This document shows, piece after piece, positions 7,643 through 15,408 of a stretch of 64,000 bases of DNA. Numbering within the stretch: position 1 is the first letter of the stretch; every line of letters starts with the position of its first letter. The DNA lies in assembly GCF_018219155.1 (NCBI RefSeq), contig NZ_CP056123.1, positions 4,163,505 to 4,227,504 of the forward strand, read 5' to 3'. The notes under the pieces are model-generated. The model did not search any database. It was not told the origin of the DNA and saw only the letters and a program-made list of their open reading frames with translations. The position numbers were made by a program, and so were the translations under genes. The DNA is from Moritella sp. 24 (GTDB taxonomy: Bacteria; Pseudomonadota; Gammaproteobacteria; Enterobacterales; Moritellaceae).

Positions 7643-10327
7643 TTATTGCTTTAAAGCTTCACGTAATTGAGGTCGTGATGATGCTTCAAACAATCGTTCT
7701 GGGTTGAAGTGAGGAAACTTCGCAACCAACAATTTAGCAAACTTGATTGTTAGCTCGGTTAAAGGCACAGCACCTTCAACCAACTTATTCCGACCGCCAC
7801 TTCGAACAGCAGCAGCTTTAATCGGATATCCCTGAACCGTCAACCATAGTGCCAATTGAGCAGCATTAATATCTGACTTAAGCATCCCAGCATGTTCATG
7901 CCCGTAAAAACGCAAGAACAAACGAGCCATAAAACTATCCGAAGTTTCATCGGCTTTTAGATTCACAGACTTATTCTTTGATGCTTTAGCCATTGCTAGA
8001 CGGTCTTGCCAAATGATCCAATCATCCATCGTTTTCAAGCAATTATTCTTACGCCAGCGATCAAATCGTAAGCGTGTAAATAACATATCGTCTAAAGAAT
8101 GATGCGGTTTGGACTGCAAACTAATATGGGACTGACCTTTAACATCAATCATTACAGGAGTAATAAGTTCACGTTTTTGGTCGAATTCCATGTTCAATAA
8201 AATATCCCTTTGTTCATTCATCATGTCTTTACGCCCAATGAACATTTCACGAGTAGAGGTCAAATAAGAACCATCAGTCAGCTGACCAAGCACTCGATTT
8301 AAATAAAGGTCCACCATATAAGCATTTTGATTGACCACTCTCCGATCAACCATCACACCGCCTTTAGCTAGAATAGGCGCAAAACCTTCACTTTCCAGCA
8401 CTGTATATTGAGCTCTAGTCTTTGCCCCAATAAGTTGCTTCGCTTGATGTTTCAATTCCAAGATCTCACCACCGTCAGGATCGATGCGATGAAACTGTTC
8501 ACGAAAGCGTTGACAGATAGGACCGTTAAGATCAAACTCATCTAAAGTTGCATTGGTAAGCATTCCATCTGTAGTAAGTGAAACGACGGTTCTATGTTCA
8601 GGAATACTAGCAACCATTTCGCCCATTAGCGCACGAGCAAGTCCCGTGGTATAGGCTGCAAAGAATGGATTAGTTAGTGTTGATGGTGGAAGCTGTTTAG
8701 AGTAACCAGCTTGTATATCAAATGCAGTTTTAGGACGTAGAGATTGTGAAAACTTGCCATAAAGCGTGTTACCGATCTCTTTAAATAAACGTTCCTCGAA
8801 GCCGCCTTTCTCATTCGCTTGTCTGTTCTCCCTCACCCAACCCATAAAGTTTTCAAAGATACGAACATCATCAGCCCAAGGAATCACGAACGCTTGTTTG
8901 ATGGTAATGATCGCCCCTTGGTTAGATGCAACCTCAAGCTCGTGTCCAGTGCAGTGCGTTTCACCAGTAAGTGGGAATATCAAGCCTTTATCTGAGCGTA
9001 CAGCTAAACTAGGGAAACGTGTCGAGGCCGGAAATTCAAAGCGAACCCAAGCCAATGCACATTTATCACCAAATAAATCATTAAGATTTTTGGTCATAAA
9101 CATACGATCGTACGCTAAATTTTTTAACCCTAAGGAAATCGCTGTATAACAGCTAGGGGCATCGAAATCATTCCATGTATCAATATGTGTAGGACCAGAA
9201 ATAAATGATTCATTACGACCACCGTGATAACACTGTGTTGCAAAGTTTTCCAACGTCATTCTTGCCGTTACAGGAACATCTCTAGTTAGCGTCAGTGGTT
9301 CATTACGATCAACAGGCCAAACTTCTTTAGTTACTTTCATAAAACCAAATAACTGACGATAACCTTTACTGTCTGCAAGCCCATTTACAAAGGCTTTTAC
9401 AGCAATTCCACCGATAGTGAATGGGACAGATTTCAGACCGATATCTTTGCAGAATTTAGAGATGCGTTCAAAATGAAGTGATGTAATAATCGCATCGTTC
9501 ATAGCGTAAGCTTCAAAACCAGCTGGATCGCCTTTTCGATATTCATCCATACGTGATATTGAATATGTCGCAGGAATATTAAGCTTCGGTTTATTTACCA
9601 AAATCCCGATATTAAACAAAGACTTACCGCTTGGCGATAACAACATACTGTCGTAAAAGGTAATGTATAAGGTGTGGTAATTGCGGGTTTTATCATAAAC
9701 TTCCAACGGTTCTTTATCGATACGACGAGATAAGACCTCATCAAGATCAAGACCGTAAGGTTCATCAAGACTGGCAACAGTCTTACGTAATCCTTTGACG
9801 TGAGTTTTAAGCTGTTCAAAAGCATTACTGAAGTTAAATAAATCCGCTTTGAGAAAATGAGCTACCAAAATAATATCGGTAGGCCAGCATGTTAATACAT
9901 CTTCAGCCATTGCTTTTTCTAATGCCAAAACCAAGCATTTATCCAAAGCTAATCGACCAGACTTCTTCGTTGATTCAGGGTATAAGATAATGCTTGATGA
10001 CTTATCTCCATGCCGCACCACAAATTGATAACTCAATATACGATTGTAAGTACCACAGGGTGATTCCGTGTATTCGGTATCCAGCGACACAGTAGGACGT
10101 TCAAAGAACTTAGTACCGATTCTACGCTTACTCTTTTTAGCTTTATCTTTACCCCTGCTCTTAGCAGAGGAATTATTTACTTTTTCTTCATATCGGGCAG
10201 TGGGGATCTCAGCTTCGTAATCGACAAGATTTCCTTCACCCCACATAGATAATGAACCATTATCTTCATCACTGAAATCAAGTACTACAGGCGCTTCCTG
10301 TTCCCATACCATTAATTCGTTATTCAT
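7643..10327 (-). CDS. Primer-independent family B DNA polymerase (piPolB) of a pipolin
   Basis: 894 residues from the ATG at 10327, which has GGGGAGC 6-12 bases upstream. Exo I is SLDTEYTE (D83, E85), Exo II is around AHFLKADLF (D162), and Exo III is YAMND (Y274, D278), so a 3'-5' exonuclease is expected. The polymerase domain shows YHGGRNE (from Y367), motif A DAPSCY (D389), motif B KEIGNTLYG (K516, N520, Y523) and motif C TTDG (D587), followed by a KTRAQY segment. Length and motif spacing match pipolin polymerases, which can start DNA synthesis without a primer (family knowledge), rather than phage protein-primed polymerases of about 570 residues. The basic Lys-rich stretch near residues 55-70 may bind DNA. 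Neighbours are an excisionase, an integrase and a tRNA-Leu, the usual pipolin setting. Confidence 0.85.
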   Translation of the reverse strand: MNNELMVWEQEAPVVLDFSDEDNGSLSMWGEGNLVDYEAEIPTARYEEKVNNSSAKSRGKDKAKKSKRRIGTKFFERPTVSLDTEYTESPCGTYNRILSYQFVVRHGDKSSSIILYPESTKKSGRLALDKCLVLALEKAMAEDVLTCWPTDIILVAHFLKADLFNFSNAFEQLKTHVKGLRKTVASLDEPYGLDLDEVLSRRIDKEPLEVYDKTRNYHTLYITFYDSMLLSPSGKSLFNIGILVNKPKLNIPATYSISRMDEYRKGDPAGFEAYAMNDAIITSLHFERISKFCKDIGLKSVPFTIGGIAVKAFVNGLADSKGYRQLFGFMKVTKEVWPVDRNEPLTLTRDVPVTARMTLENFATQCYHGGRNESFISGPTHIDTWNDFDAPSCYTAISLGLKNLAYDRMFMTKNLNDLFGDKCALAWVRFEFPASTRFPSLAVRSDKGLIFPLTGETHCTGHELEVASNQGAIITIKQAFVIPWADDVRIFENFMGWVRENRQANEKGGFEERLFKEIGNTLYGKFSQSLRPKTAFDIQAGYSKQLPPSTLTNPFFAAYTTGLARALMGEMVASIPEHRTVVSLTTDGMLTNATLDEFDLNGPICQRFREQFHRIDPDGGEILELKHQAKQLIGAKTRAQYTVLESEGFAPILAKGGVMVDRRVVNQNAYMVDLYLNRVLGQLTDGSYLTSTREMFIGRKDMMNEQRDILLNMEFDQKRELITPVMIDVKGQSHISLQSKPHHSLDDMLFTRLRFDRWRKNNCLKTMDDWIIWQDRLAMAKASKNKSVNLKADETSDSFMARLFLRFYGHEHAGMLKSDINAAQLALWLTVQGYPIKAAAVRSGGRNKLVEGAVPLTELTIKFAKLLVAKFPHFNPERLFEASSRPQLREALKQ

Positions 10328-10346
10328 TTTTCTGCTCCCCAGATGC

Positions 10347-10369
10347 AAAAAAGACTCCGCAAGGGAGCC
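10347..10369 (-). terminator. Hairpin plus T6 in the leader of the polymerase gene
   Basis: On the minus strand GGCTCC-CTTGC-GGAGTC is followed by six T. It lies 32 bp past the stop of the upstream small gene and ends 20 bp before the polymerase ATG. It looks like a terminator that would limit polymerase expression from upstream promoters. The 5' arm GGCTCCC is also complementary to the polymerase ribosome site GGGAGC. Confidence 0.55.
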
Positions 10370-10400
10370 TTAATTAAAAAGTGTGTTATTTACCAAAGTA

Positions 10401-10835
10401 TTATTTTTGGTATACAGACCATTCAATGGCTGACACTTTTTTATCATCGCTAATGTCAATAAGCACCTCAGCAATGGCATCAGAAAGACCAGAGATATCC
10501 GAGTATTTCTCTTTATCAAAGATATAGAGTGGACGTTCATTAAGACCAATAACAAGTAAGTGACCAGTCTTCGGCGACTCAAATGCTTCTTTAATAATAC
10601 GAGCATCAATAAAACCGCCATTTTCAAGTACGATGGCATAGTCTTTAGATGGTTTAACGCGTTGCTTCACTTTCTCAAACAGCTCAGATGACTTATCGCT
10701 GTTATCAAAAATGATTTGACGACATTGCATATCAAATAATACGGTTACTCCTTCTGAGTGGACAGCAGTAGTACCTGCACTTGCGTTTACGATACCGTTT
10801 GATGTACGAACGAATAGTGTTTTTGTAGTCGACAT
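10401..10835 (-). CDS. Conserved-looking pipolin protein of unknown function upstream of the polymerase
   Basis: 144 residues with a good ribosome site (GAAGGA) before the ATG at 10835. I see no known motif. The middle part alternates hydrophobic strands and acidic helices, as in a small globular alpha/beta protein, without a signal peptide or membrane segment. It sits between the excisionase and the polymerase in the same orientation and is separated from the polymerase by a terminator-like leader. A role in replication or its control is possible but only inferred from position. Confidence 0.6.
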   Translation of the reverse strand: MSTTKTLFVRTSNGIVNASAGTTAVHSEGVTVLFDMQCRQIIFDNSDKSSELFEKVKQRVKPSKDYAIVLENGGFIDARIIKEAFESPKTGHLLVIGLNERPLYIFDKEKYSDISGLSDAIAEVLIDISDDKKVSAIEWSVYQK

Positions 10836-11067
10836 AATAGTCTTCCTTCAATTAAGAGTTTAAATTATTAAAGAGCAATAAGGACATTTATCGCCCTCTC
10901 TAAAAATCAAATTAAAAGCAACGCCTTAAGTTGATAAGGAAGGATTTTAGAGATTGGGGAAATATTTTATTCGTAGGGCTGATATCAAGAAGACGCCACA
11001 AAGGGCGATAATTATTAATGGTTCCCTGTAAATACGAGTAACTAGAAAGTACATAAATACAAAGTAG

Positions 11068-11086
11068 GTACGTTTTTGTTTGATTG
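11068..11086 (+). repeat. 19-bp direct repeat, copy 1
   Basis: GTACGTTTTTGTTTGATTG, matching GTACATTTTTGTTTGATTG at 12676-12694 in 18 of 19 positions. The two copies bracket the excisionase-integrase pair. They may be arm-type binding sites or shared promoter elements. Confidence 0.55.
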
Positions 11087-11103
11087 TATTGCAACGTAGA
11101 TAC

Positions 11104-11143
11104 AAAAAAGTCCAAAGACATCTATATCGATACCTTTGGACTT
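11104..11143 (-). terminator. Intrinsic terminator after the excisionase gene
   Basis: Perfect 10-bp stem AAGTCCAAAG (11108-11117) / CTTTGGACTT (11134-11143), followed on the minus strand by six T. It is 22 bp past the excisionase stop. Confidence 0.75.
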
Positions 11144-11165
11144 TACAGGGTAAAGGGAATGCCAC

Positions 11166-11348
11166 TTATACTTGTGCTAACAATGCTATCTCCCATTTAT
11201 CAATTTCAGTACGTAGAAAGCGTACACTGCGACCAATACGCAACACTTTAGGCAATGACTCAGGGTTACGAGTAACATTGGTTCGCACAGTCGATGGATT
11301 CAAGTTGTACTCCGTAGCAAATTCTTCAATAGTTAATGCATTTTTCAT
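11166..11348 (-). CDS. AlpA-like excisionase / helix-turn-helix DNA-binding protein
   Basis: 60 residues. The ATG at 11348 is preceded by AAGGG. The protein is a single winged-helix unit: LTIEEFATEYNLNPSTVRTNVTR, then VLRIGRSVRFLRTEIDKW, the typical layout of AlpA/MerR-like excisionases that direct element excision and often regulate the neighbouring integrase. It starts 10 bp after the integrase stop, so the two are an int-xis operon, and a strong terminator follows. It is the likely directionality factor for pipolin excision. Confidence 0.75.
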   Translation of the reverse strand: MKNALTIEEFATEYNLNPSTVRTNVTRNPESLPKVLRIGRSVRFLRTEIDKWEIALLAQV

Positions 11349-11358
11349 CTTATCGCCC

Positions 11359-12516
11359 TTAATCAAAAGTAAAGTTAGGTAGCATTACATCAACGGTTTT
11401 CTGTGATGCTTGAGCTAAGTGAATATTTTGGTGGTAGGCATAACGCTCAGTGACACTCACACTCGAATGACCAAGACTCTGTTGTGCCAATCGAATATCG
11501 TTAGTCGCAGCCAACATGGTTGACGCATAGGTTCTACGCAGATCGTGAATGGTGAAATACCCAGCCCATGATCCATCTTCTTTCATCAGTTGTTGAATTC
11601 GATCCATACAAGCACGCGGAGCACCAATATGTTCACCTTCATTTATCATTGACGGAAACACCCAATGGTTAAAAGCCACATCAAGGCATTTACGTAAAAT
11701 ACGTTTCGCAGGTTCAGATAAATAGATCCGTTGCGACCTACCCGACTTAGTTATAGGTAACATGATGGAAGAAAGGTCATCGGAAATCATAGAGCGAGTC
11801 AGACTGATAACATTACCAATGCGCATACCGCTCACCAAACTCAGCATTAACGCACTAGCATGATAAAAATTATTATCACTACAAGCATGGCGACAAAATG
11901 ATTCAGCCTCTTTCGGCGATAACACGCGATCTTTAAAGTTATTCTCAGGTAACTTTTTAATACCTTTACACGGGTTCTTATCGATAATTTCAAGATCTAC
12001 AGCCAACGAAAAAAGCTTGGATAAAAAAGCCTTATAACGATTAACGGTCGAGTTACTAAGTTCTTCAAGACTATTCAAAAAATTCTGAGTATCACGACGA
12101 GTGATATCCGAAACACGCTTATCACCCAATAATTTCATGACCAGCTTAGATCTAGACATAAAAGTTTTATGAGCGCGGTGATGCTTGAGGCTATAAGGCA
12201 CTGCATGTTCATCAAAGAACTGCTGAATCGTTAAGCGAGTACCTTTTTGATAAGCACCAGATTGAACATCAGCAATGAATTGGTAAGCTAGCTGATTAAA
12301 TTCAGCAAATTTCATTTCAGGGTACGTACCGAATGACTCGTAATAACGTTGACCTTTCCAGCTAAAACGAACAAGCCAGCGCATGCTTTTATGAGTAGCA
12401 AGAACTCGAAGACGGGGATTACGATTCCAACGATACTCAACACCTTGTTCACCCTTAGCAGGGCGAATCAAGGCATTGAGTACCTTTTGGGTAAAATCAA
12501 TAGGGGGATTACTCAT
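11359..12516 (-). CDS. Tyrosine recombinase (integrase) of the pipolin
   Basis: 385 residues. The catalytic set is visible: Arg in SGMRIGN (about residue 231), His-x-x-Arg in IHDLRRTYAS (about 324), His in LGHSS, and the nucleophile Tyr in TERYAYH (about 359). The N-terminal part carries an arm-binding segment (RWLVRFSWKGQRYYESFGTYPEM) and a SAM-like core-binding domain. It is similar to phage/island integrases that act at tRNA genes. Co-transcribed with the excisionase just downstream. It most likely catalyses integration and excision of the element at the tRNA-Leu. The start has only a weak ribosome site. Confidence 0.85.
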   Translation of the reverse strand: MSNPPIDFTQKVLNALIRPAKGEQGVEYRWNRNPRLRVLATHKSMRWLVRFSWKGQRYYESFGTYPEMKFAEFNQLAYQFIADVQSGAYQKGTRLTIQQFFDEHAVPYSLKHHRAHKTFMSRSKLVMKLLGDKRVSDITRRDTQNFLNSLEELSNSTVNRYKAFLSKLFSLAVDLEIIDKNPCKGIKKLPENNFKDRVLSPKEAESFCRHACSDNNFYHASALMLSLVSGMRIGNVISLTRSMISDDLSSIMLPITKSGRSQRIYLSEPAKRILRKCLDVAFNHWVFPSMINEGEHIGAPRACMDRIQQLMKEDGSWAGYFTIHDLRRTYASTMLAATNDIRLAQQSLGHSSVSVTERYAYHQNIHLAQASQKTVDVMLPNFTFD

Positions 12517-12675
12517 TAAATCTAACTCTGTATAAATAAATCATGCGCAGAGAATATTGATTATCAAGCGGTTACAATTTCAATGCTAAAACCATTGAAC
12601 AAGGTATAGACCAACCACATCAAAATAAAAACACCTAAGATTAGTAAGCTATAAAAAGGTAATATATAAAAATAA

Positions 12676-12694
12676 GTACATTTTTGTTTGATTG
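12676..12694 (+). repeat. 19-bp direct repeat, copy 2
   Basis: GTACATTTTTGTTTGATTG, one mismatch to 11068-11086, ending 9 bp before the ATG of the gene at 12704. An inverted shorter relative, AATCAAACGTAC, lies at 14026-14037. Confidence 0.5.
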
Positions 12695-12703
12695 GAAACT
12701 ACG

Positions 12704-13870
12704 ATGCCAAGAAAAAAGCCTGTGATGATGAAAAAGAAAATTCAGCTATTTATTAGAAGAAAAGAAGAGTTAACAACACATTCAAAACATTTAATCATTG
12801 CCACTTTTAAACGACTTTTTGGGTTGAGCCCTGATGATGCAGCATTATCACTAATACACGGCTTTAAGAAAGCCAATATCGAGAGTACATGGCCAAAACG
12901 TTCTGCCCACTCAACGTATAAGACAAAAACACCATTTCAGACACTGAAAAGTTTAGATAATAAATATAATGTAAATCTCACACTAATAACGAATACAGTC
13001 ATCGAACAGAATAACGCCAATGATGATAGTTTTCAGAAAATCGATCTTATTGTTACAGTTAATATTGATGAGTTCCCACCATGGTATGAACAGAATAAAT
13101 TAATTATAAAAAGGTTAGGCGGTTTGATATCTGAAGAGAAAAAATTTGATAATCACAGCTATAAATTATTCCTCAATGCAGTTAAAGATATATCACCTAA
13201 TACCGAACAGCATATTATTGAACCAAACTGTAAATGGTATAGAAGCCACCTTACAAAATATAAATGTATACGACCGAAGAAAACACCAATAAGTGCAGAG
13301 TTAATCATAATAAATGTTGATGATAATGAAGATGATGACGTAGCATCTAATCCAGCAATATGTCTACTATTAAGACCTTCCGAGGCGTACGGATATATAC
13401 CTGTAAAATTCTATAATCCACTGAAAGAAAAAAATATATATGATTATCTATTCGACCACACAAGCAATTTCAGTATTACAGTTCAAAAGGAAGAGAATAG
13501 ACTAACTATTACGCTTAAGTTATCAAACGAAGCTCGAAGTACTTTGACGTATAAAACAGTCATAGAGCAAGTATTCAAACCTATAGTGAACAACCCATTT
13601 ACGGGAAAGCCTGTTTTTAATAAATTAGAACTTTGGGATTCATCACTACCTAATATTACTTATTCATTAGTAGAAAAAAATCTACTGAGTAACTGTATCT
13701 CAGATTTAACATCAACAAACGGGCTTAGTGACAAACTCAGCGTCGAACATACATTACAACGTTTTCATCAGCACCTATCCCTAAAAGGACTCTATGAACA
13801 AACTGTCCCGAAAATGTTTATAGATAAAAAGGGAACAAAAATAAAGCCGACTAAGTTCATCATGAATTGA
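12704..13870 (+). CDS. Pipolin protein of unknown function, divergent from the integrase
   Basis: 388 residues from the ATG at 12704; a TTG 12 bases upstream is possible, and the ribosome site is weak. The N-terminus is strongly basic (MPRKKPVMMKKKIQLFIRRK), suggesting nucleic-acid binding. The rest is rich in Asn/Lys with an acidic patch DDNEDDD near residue 205 and no recognised motif, signal or membrane segment. It is transcribed away from the integrase, and its AT-rich codon use is typical of the accessory region. No function is proposed. Confidence 0.65.
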   Translation: MPRKKPVMMKKKIQLFIRRKEELTTHSKHLIIATFKRLFGLSPDDAALSLIHGFKKANIESTWPKRSAHSTYKTKTPFQTLKSLDNKYNVNLTLITNTVIEQNNANDDSFQKIDLIVTVNIDEFPPWYEQNKLIIKRLGGLISEEKKFDNHSYKLFLNAVKDISPNTEQHIIEPNCKWYRSHLTKYKCIRPKKTPISAELIIINVDDNEDDDVASNPAICLLLRPSEAYGYIPVKFYNPLKEKNIYDYLFDHTSNFSITVQKEENRLTITLKLSNEARSTLTYKTVIEQVFKPIVNNPFTGKPVFNKLELWDSSLPNITYSLVEKNLLSNCISDLTSTNGLSDKLSVEHTLQRFHQHLSLKGLYEQTVPKMFIDKKGTKIKPTKFIMN

Positions 13871-13945
13871 TTATCTTAACGAATAATAAAACATTAGCGT
13901 CATGCTGATACTCACACTGAGCTGGACATGTGAGTGTCATTGTTA

Positions 13946-13973
13946 TATCTACCCCTACGTGTAAATCACACAC
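13946..13973 (+). repeat. 28-bp direct repeat, copy 1
   Basis: TATCTACCCCTACG, 4 nt, then AATCACACAC. The same two blocks with the same spacing occur at 21210-21237; only the 4-nt spacer differs. A looser relative lies near 7551-7581. The region 13871-14135 otherwise holds no gene. Confidence 0.55.
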
Positions 13974-14135
13974 CCACTCAACTCACTGAACTATAATAAA
14001 ATTACTGCATAAACTAAAACGAAAAATCAAACGTACTCATTTAACTAGCAAATGAAATCAACAATAAATTAGTTAAAATTTTAATAGTCCTAACGTTTCA
14101 TCTAAGGGCTATACAATCCATAGGGAAAATAAAAA

Positions 14136-14390
14136 ATGAGTACATTTAATTTATTTGTTGAAGCGTTTAAGGCAAAGGTAATACTTAAAGCGAACCAAGG
14201 TTCTAAGGCTCGGGTCAAGGAATTCGATGCCATCGTAAATGACATTGAAATGGTACATGGTGCTATACCTGATATCGGTAGAATTCGTGCGCACTTCATC
14301 GTGTGTATATCTAGCCGACCTAATTGGGGCTGCCGTAAGGTTATTGAAGAGTTTGATAGCACAGTTGCTAAAATCAGAGGTGATGGTTGA
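14136..14390 (+). CDS. Small hypothetical protein
   Basis: 84 residues, ATG at 14136 with a weak AGGGAA ribosome site. Mostly helical with alternating charges, one Cys in FIVCISSRPNWGC and another soon after; no motif recognised. Overlapping frames exist on the other strand, but this one has the better start and an organised composition. It lies alone between the 28-bp repeat and a large inverted repeat. Confidence 0.45.
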   Translation: MSTFNLFVEAFKAKVILKANQGSKARVKEFDAIVNDIEMVHGAIPDIGRIRAHFIVCISSRPNWGCRKVIEEFDSTVAKIRGDG

Positions 14391-14457
14391 TAGCGGGTAT
14401 TGGGTGTGATTTATTGGTATGTCTGTATTAGTGGGTAATTTATTCACTAATATATGG

Positions 14458-14509
14458 ATTAATGTAAAGGGAGGGGGATTAACGAAGTTGAGACTCCCTT
14501 TACATTAAT
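14458..14509. repeat. 16-bp perfect inverted repeat
   Basis: ATTAATGTAAAGGGAG (14458-14473) / CTCCCTTTACATTAAT (14494-14509) with a 20-nt loop. There is no T run, so it is not a classic terminator. It lies just before a second hairpin and could be a protein-binding palindrome or a structured end of a small transcript. Confidence 0.6.
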
Positions 14510-14531
14510 AGAATCACCTAGAAAAAAAAAT

Positions 14532-14569
14532 AAAAGTCATTTCCTGAATTCAACTGGGAAATGACTTTT
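14532..14569. terminator. Bidirectional hairpin terminator
   Basis: 13-bp perfect stem AAAAGTCATTTCC (14532-14544) / GGAAATGACTTTT (14557-14569), flanked by A-rich sequence on the left and a T run on the right, so it can end transcripts from both sides: the plus-strand small gene and the minus-strand micro-genes. Confidence 0.75.
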
Positions 14570-14606
14570 TCATTACGTCATAATATCCGAACGGATGCTT
14601 GTTTAA

Positions 14607-14711
14607 TTAAGCACGTTTAGATTTATAGTTACTTGTAACCTTGGTTTCATTCGCGGCAAATAAGAACCCTGAAATCAATCCGCACCCTAAGTAAATCAAT
14701 GGTAATGGCAT
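14607..14711 (-). CDS. Tiny single-span membrane peptide (34 residues)
   Basis: ATG at 14711 with GGAG 7 bases upstream, overlapping the end of the preceding micro-gene. The sequence begins MPLPLIYLGCGLISGFLFAA, one transmembrane span, and ends in a basic tail (NYKSKRA). It resembles the 27-residue peptide encoded just upstream (both MPL + hydrophobic span + Glu/Lys). Size and layout are like small membrane stress proteins or type I toxins, but the function is unknown. Confidence 0.55.
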   Translation of the reverse strand: MPLPLIYLGCGLISGFLFAANETKVTSNYKSKRA

Positions 14712-14715
14712 GGTA

Positions 14716-14799
14716 TTACTCCTTGTTTAATTCTTTATAGATGGCATAGCCGATGATGAACCCAATACCAAATATTGGATTGGTGAAAACGAGCGGCAT
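14716..14799 (-). CDS. Tiny single-span membrane peptide (27 residues)
   Basis: ATG at 14799 preceded by AAGGAAAT. It starts MPLVFTNPIFGIGFIIGYAI and ends YKELNKE: one membrane span and a short charged tail. Its last codons (AAGGAGTAA) contain the ribosome site of the next micro-gene, so the two are translationally coupled. Function unknown. Confidence 0.55.
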   Translation of the reverse strand: MPLVFTNPIFGIGFIIGYAIYKELNKE

Positions 14800-14830
14800 A
14801 ATATTTCCTTATTTGTTTCAGATATAAAAA

Positions 14831-14858
14831 AGCGCCATATCATTGCTGATATGGCGCT
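14831..14858 (-). terminator. Terminator after the zinc-ribbon micro-genes
   Basis: 12-bp perfect stem AGCGCCATATCA / TGATATGGCGCT with a 4-nt loop, followed on the minus strand by TTTTT. It separates the two zinc-ribbon genes from the two membrane-peptide genes. Confidence 0.8.
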
Positions 14859-14892
14859 GCGTTTAGTTCTGTTATTTATTCAATCTAATGGG

Positions 14893-15054
14893 CTAACAAC
14901 CACCCTTACAGACTCCGCCAGATGCTTTATGTGAATTACATACCCACTTACCGCATTTATTACATGATGTGCCACCAGTGACTTCTGTTTTCTTACCGCA
15001 CTTATTGCAAGTCCATAGTTTTAGGTTACTGCTCAACTTCTTAAAAAATGACAT
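14893..15054 (-). CDS. Small zinc-ribbon protein (53 residues)
   Basis: Start ATG at 15054, AGGAACG upstream. It carries CNKCGKK near residue 16 and CNKCGKW near residue 32, then C-x5-H and a Cys/Gly-rich tail, typical of a treble-clef or AN1-like zinc-binding module. It lies 16 bp after a second micro zinc-ribbon gene, in the same operon, divergent from the WYL regulator. It may bind nucleic acid or protein; no family was recognised with certainty. Confidence 0.65.
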   Translation of the reverse strand: MSFFKKLSSNLKLWTCNKCGKKTEVTGGTSCNKCGKWVCNSHKASGGVCKGGC

Positions 15055-15070
15055 GTTAGCTCGTTCCTGA

Positions 15071-15172
15071 TTAGTGAGAATGACCGCATACTTGGCAGCT
15101 ACCATCATCGTAAGCACGTTGACCACAAGCTGGACATGTCGTTACTGCTGTTAAGATTTTTTTGATTGTCAT
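15071..15172 (-). CDS. Micro zinc-ribbon protein (33 residues)
   Basis: Start ATG at 15172. It reads MTIKKILTAVTTCPACGQRA then a DGSCQVCGHSH end: two C-x2-C knuckles making one complete zinc ribbon. It is the first gene of the micro-gene operon, whose promoter region contains one of the two WYL-type palindromes (15247-15263). Function unknown; probable DNA- or protein-binding. Confidence 0.6.
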   Translation of the reverse strand: MTIKKILTAVTTCPACGQRAYDDGSCQVCGHSH

Positions 15173-15246
15173 GATATTTCCCTATTAGTTTCTATTAGTG
15201 ATGGCTACTCAGATTAAGTAGCTTGAGATTAGTATATAGTTGGCTA

Positions 15247-15263
15247 CTGACAGGTTGTGTCAG
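15247..15263 (+). promoter_or_regulatory. Probable WYL-regulator operator 1
   Basis: CTGACAGGTTGTGTCAG, with CTGACA/TGTCAG arms. It lies 74 bp upstream of the micro-gene operon start. It matches operator 2 in inverted orientation in 16 of 17 bases. Confidence 0.65.
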
Positions 15264-15369
15264 TGTCTGAATAAATAATTGATTATTGTTATAAGCCTTA
15301 CGGTATCTACTCAATGAAAGCTATAGCAATACCGCTAACCTGATGGATTTGAACTACAAATAATAACGA

Positions 15370-15386
15370 CTGACTCAACCTGTCAG
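15370..15386 (-). promoter_or_regulatory. Probable WYL-regulator operator 2
   Basis: CTGACTCAACCTGTCAG on the plus strand; its reverse complement is CTGACAGGTTGAGTCAG. It lies 22 bp before the WYL gene start, a position suited to autorepression. Confidence 0.65.
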
Positions 15387-15408
15387 TACGGTGGTTTAAT
15401 CTAGTTAA

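Larger units (their letters stand above)
10836..11165. other. Regulatory intergenic region between excisionase and small gene
   Basis: 330 bp with no gene. It contains the excisionase terminator (11104-11143), one copy of a 19-bp repeat (11068-11086) also found at 12676-12694, and a CCCTGTAAA/TTTACAGGG inverted pair (about 11024-11032 and 11142-11150). It is the likely site of the promoter for the minus-strand replication genes and possibly of integrase or excisionase binding sites. Confidence 0.45.

Noticed and set aside
7643-10348. TTG start of the polymerase 21 bases upstream
   Set aside because: The ATG at 10327 has a strong ribosome site at proper distance.
14102-14447. Minus-strand frames opposite the 84-residue gene
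   Set aside because: Weaker starts and Asn/Ser-rich translations; the plus-strand frame is the better candidate.
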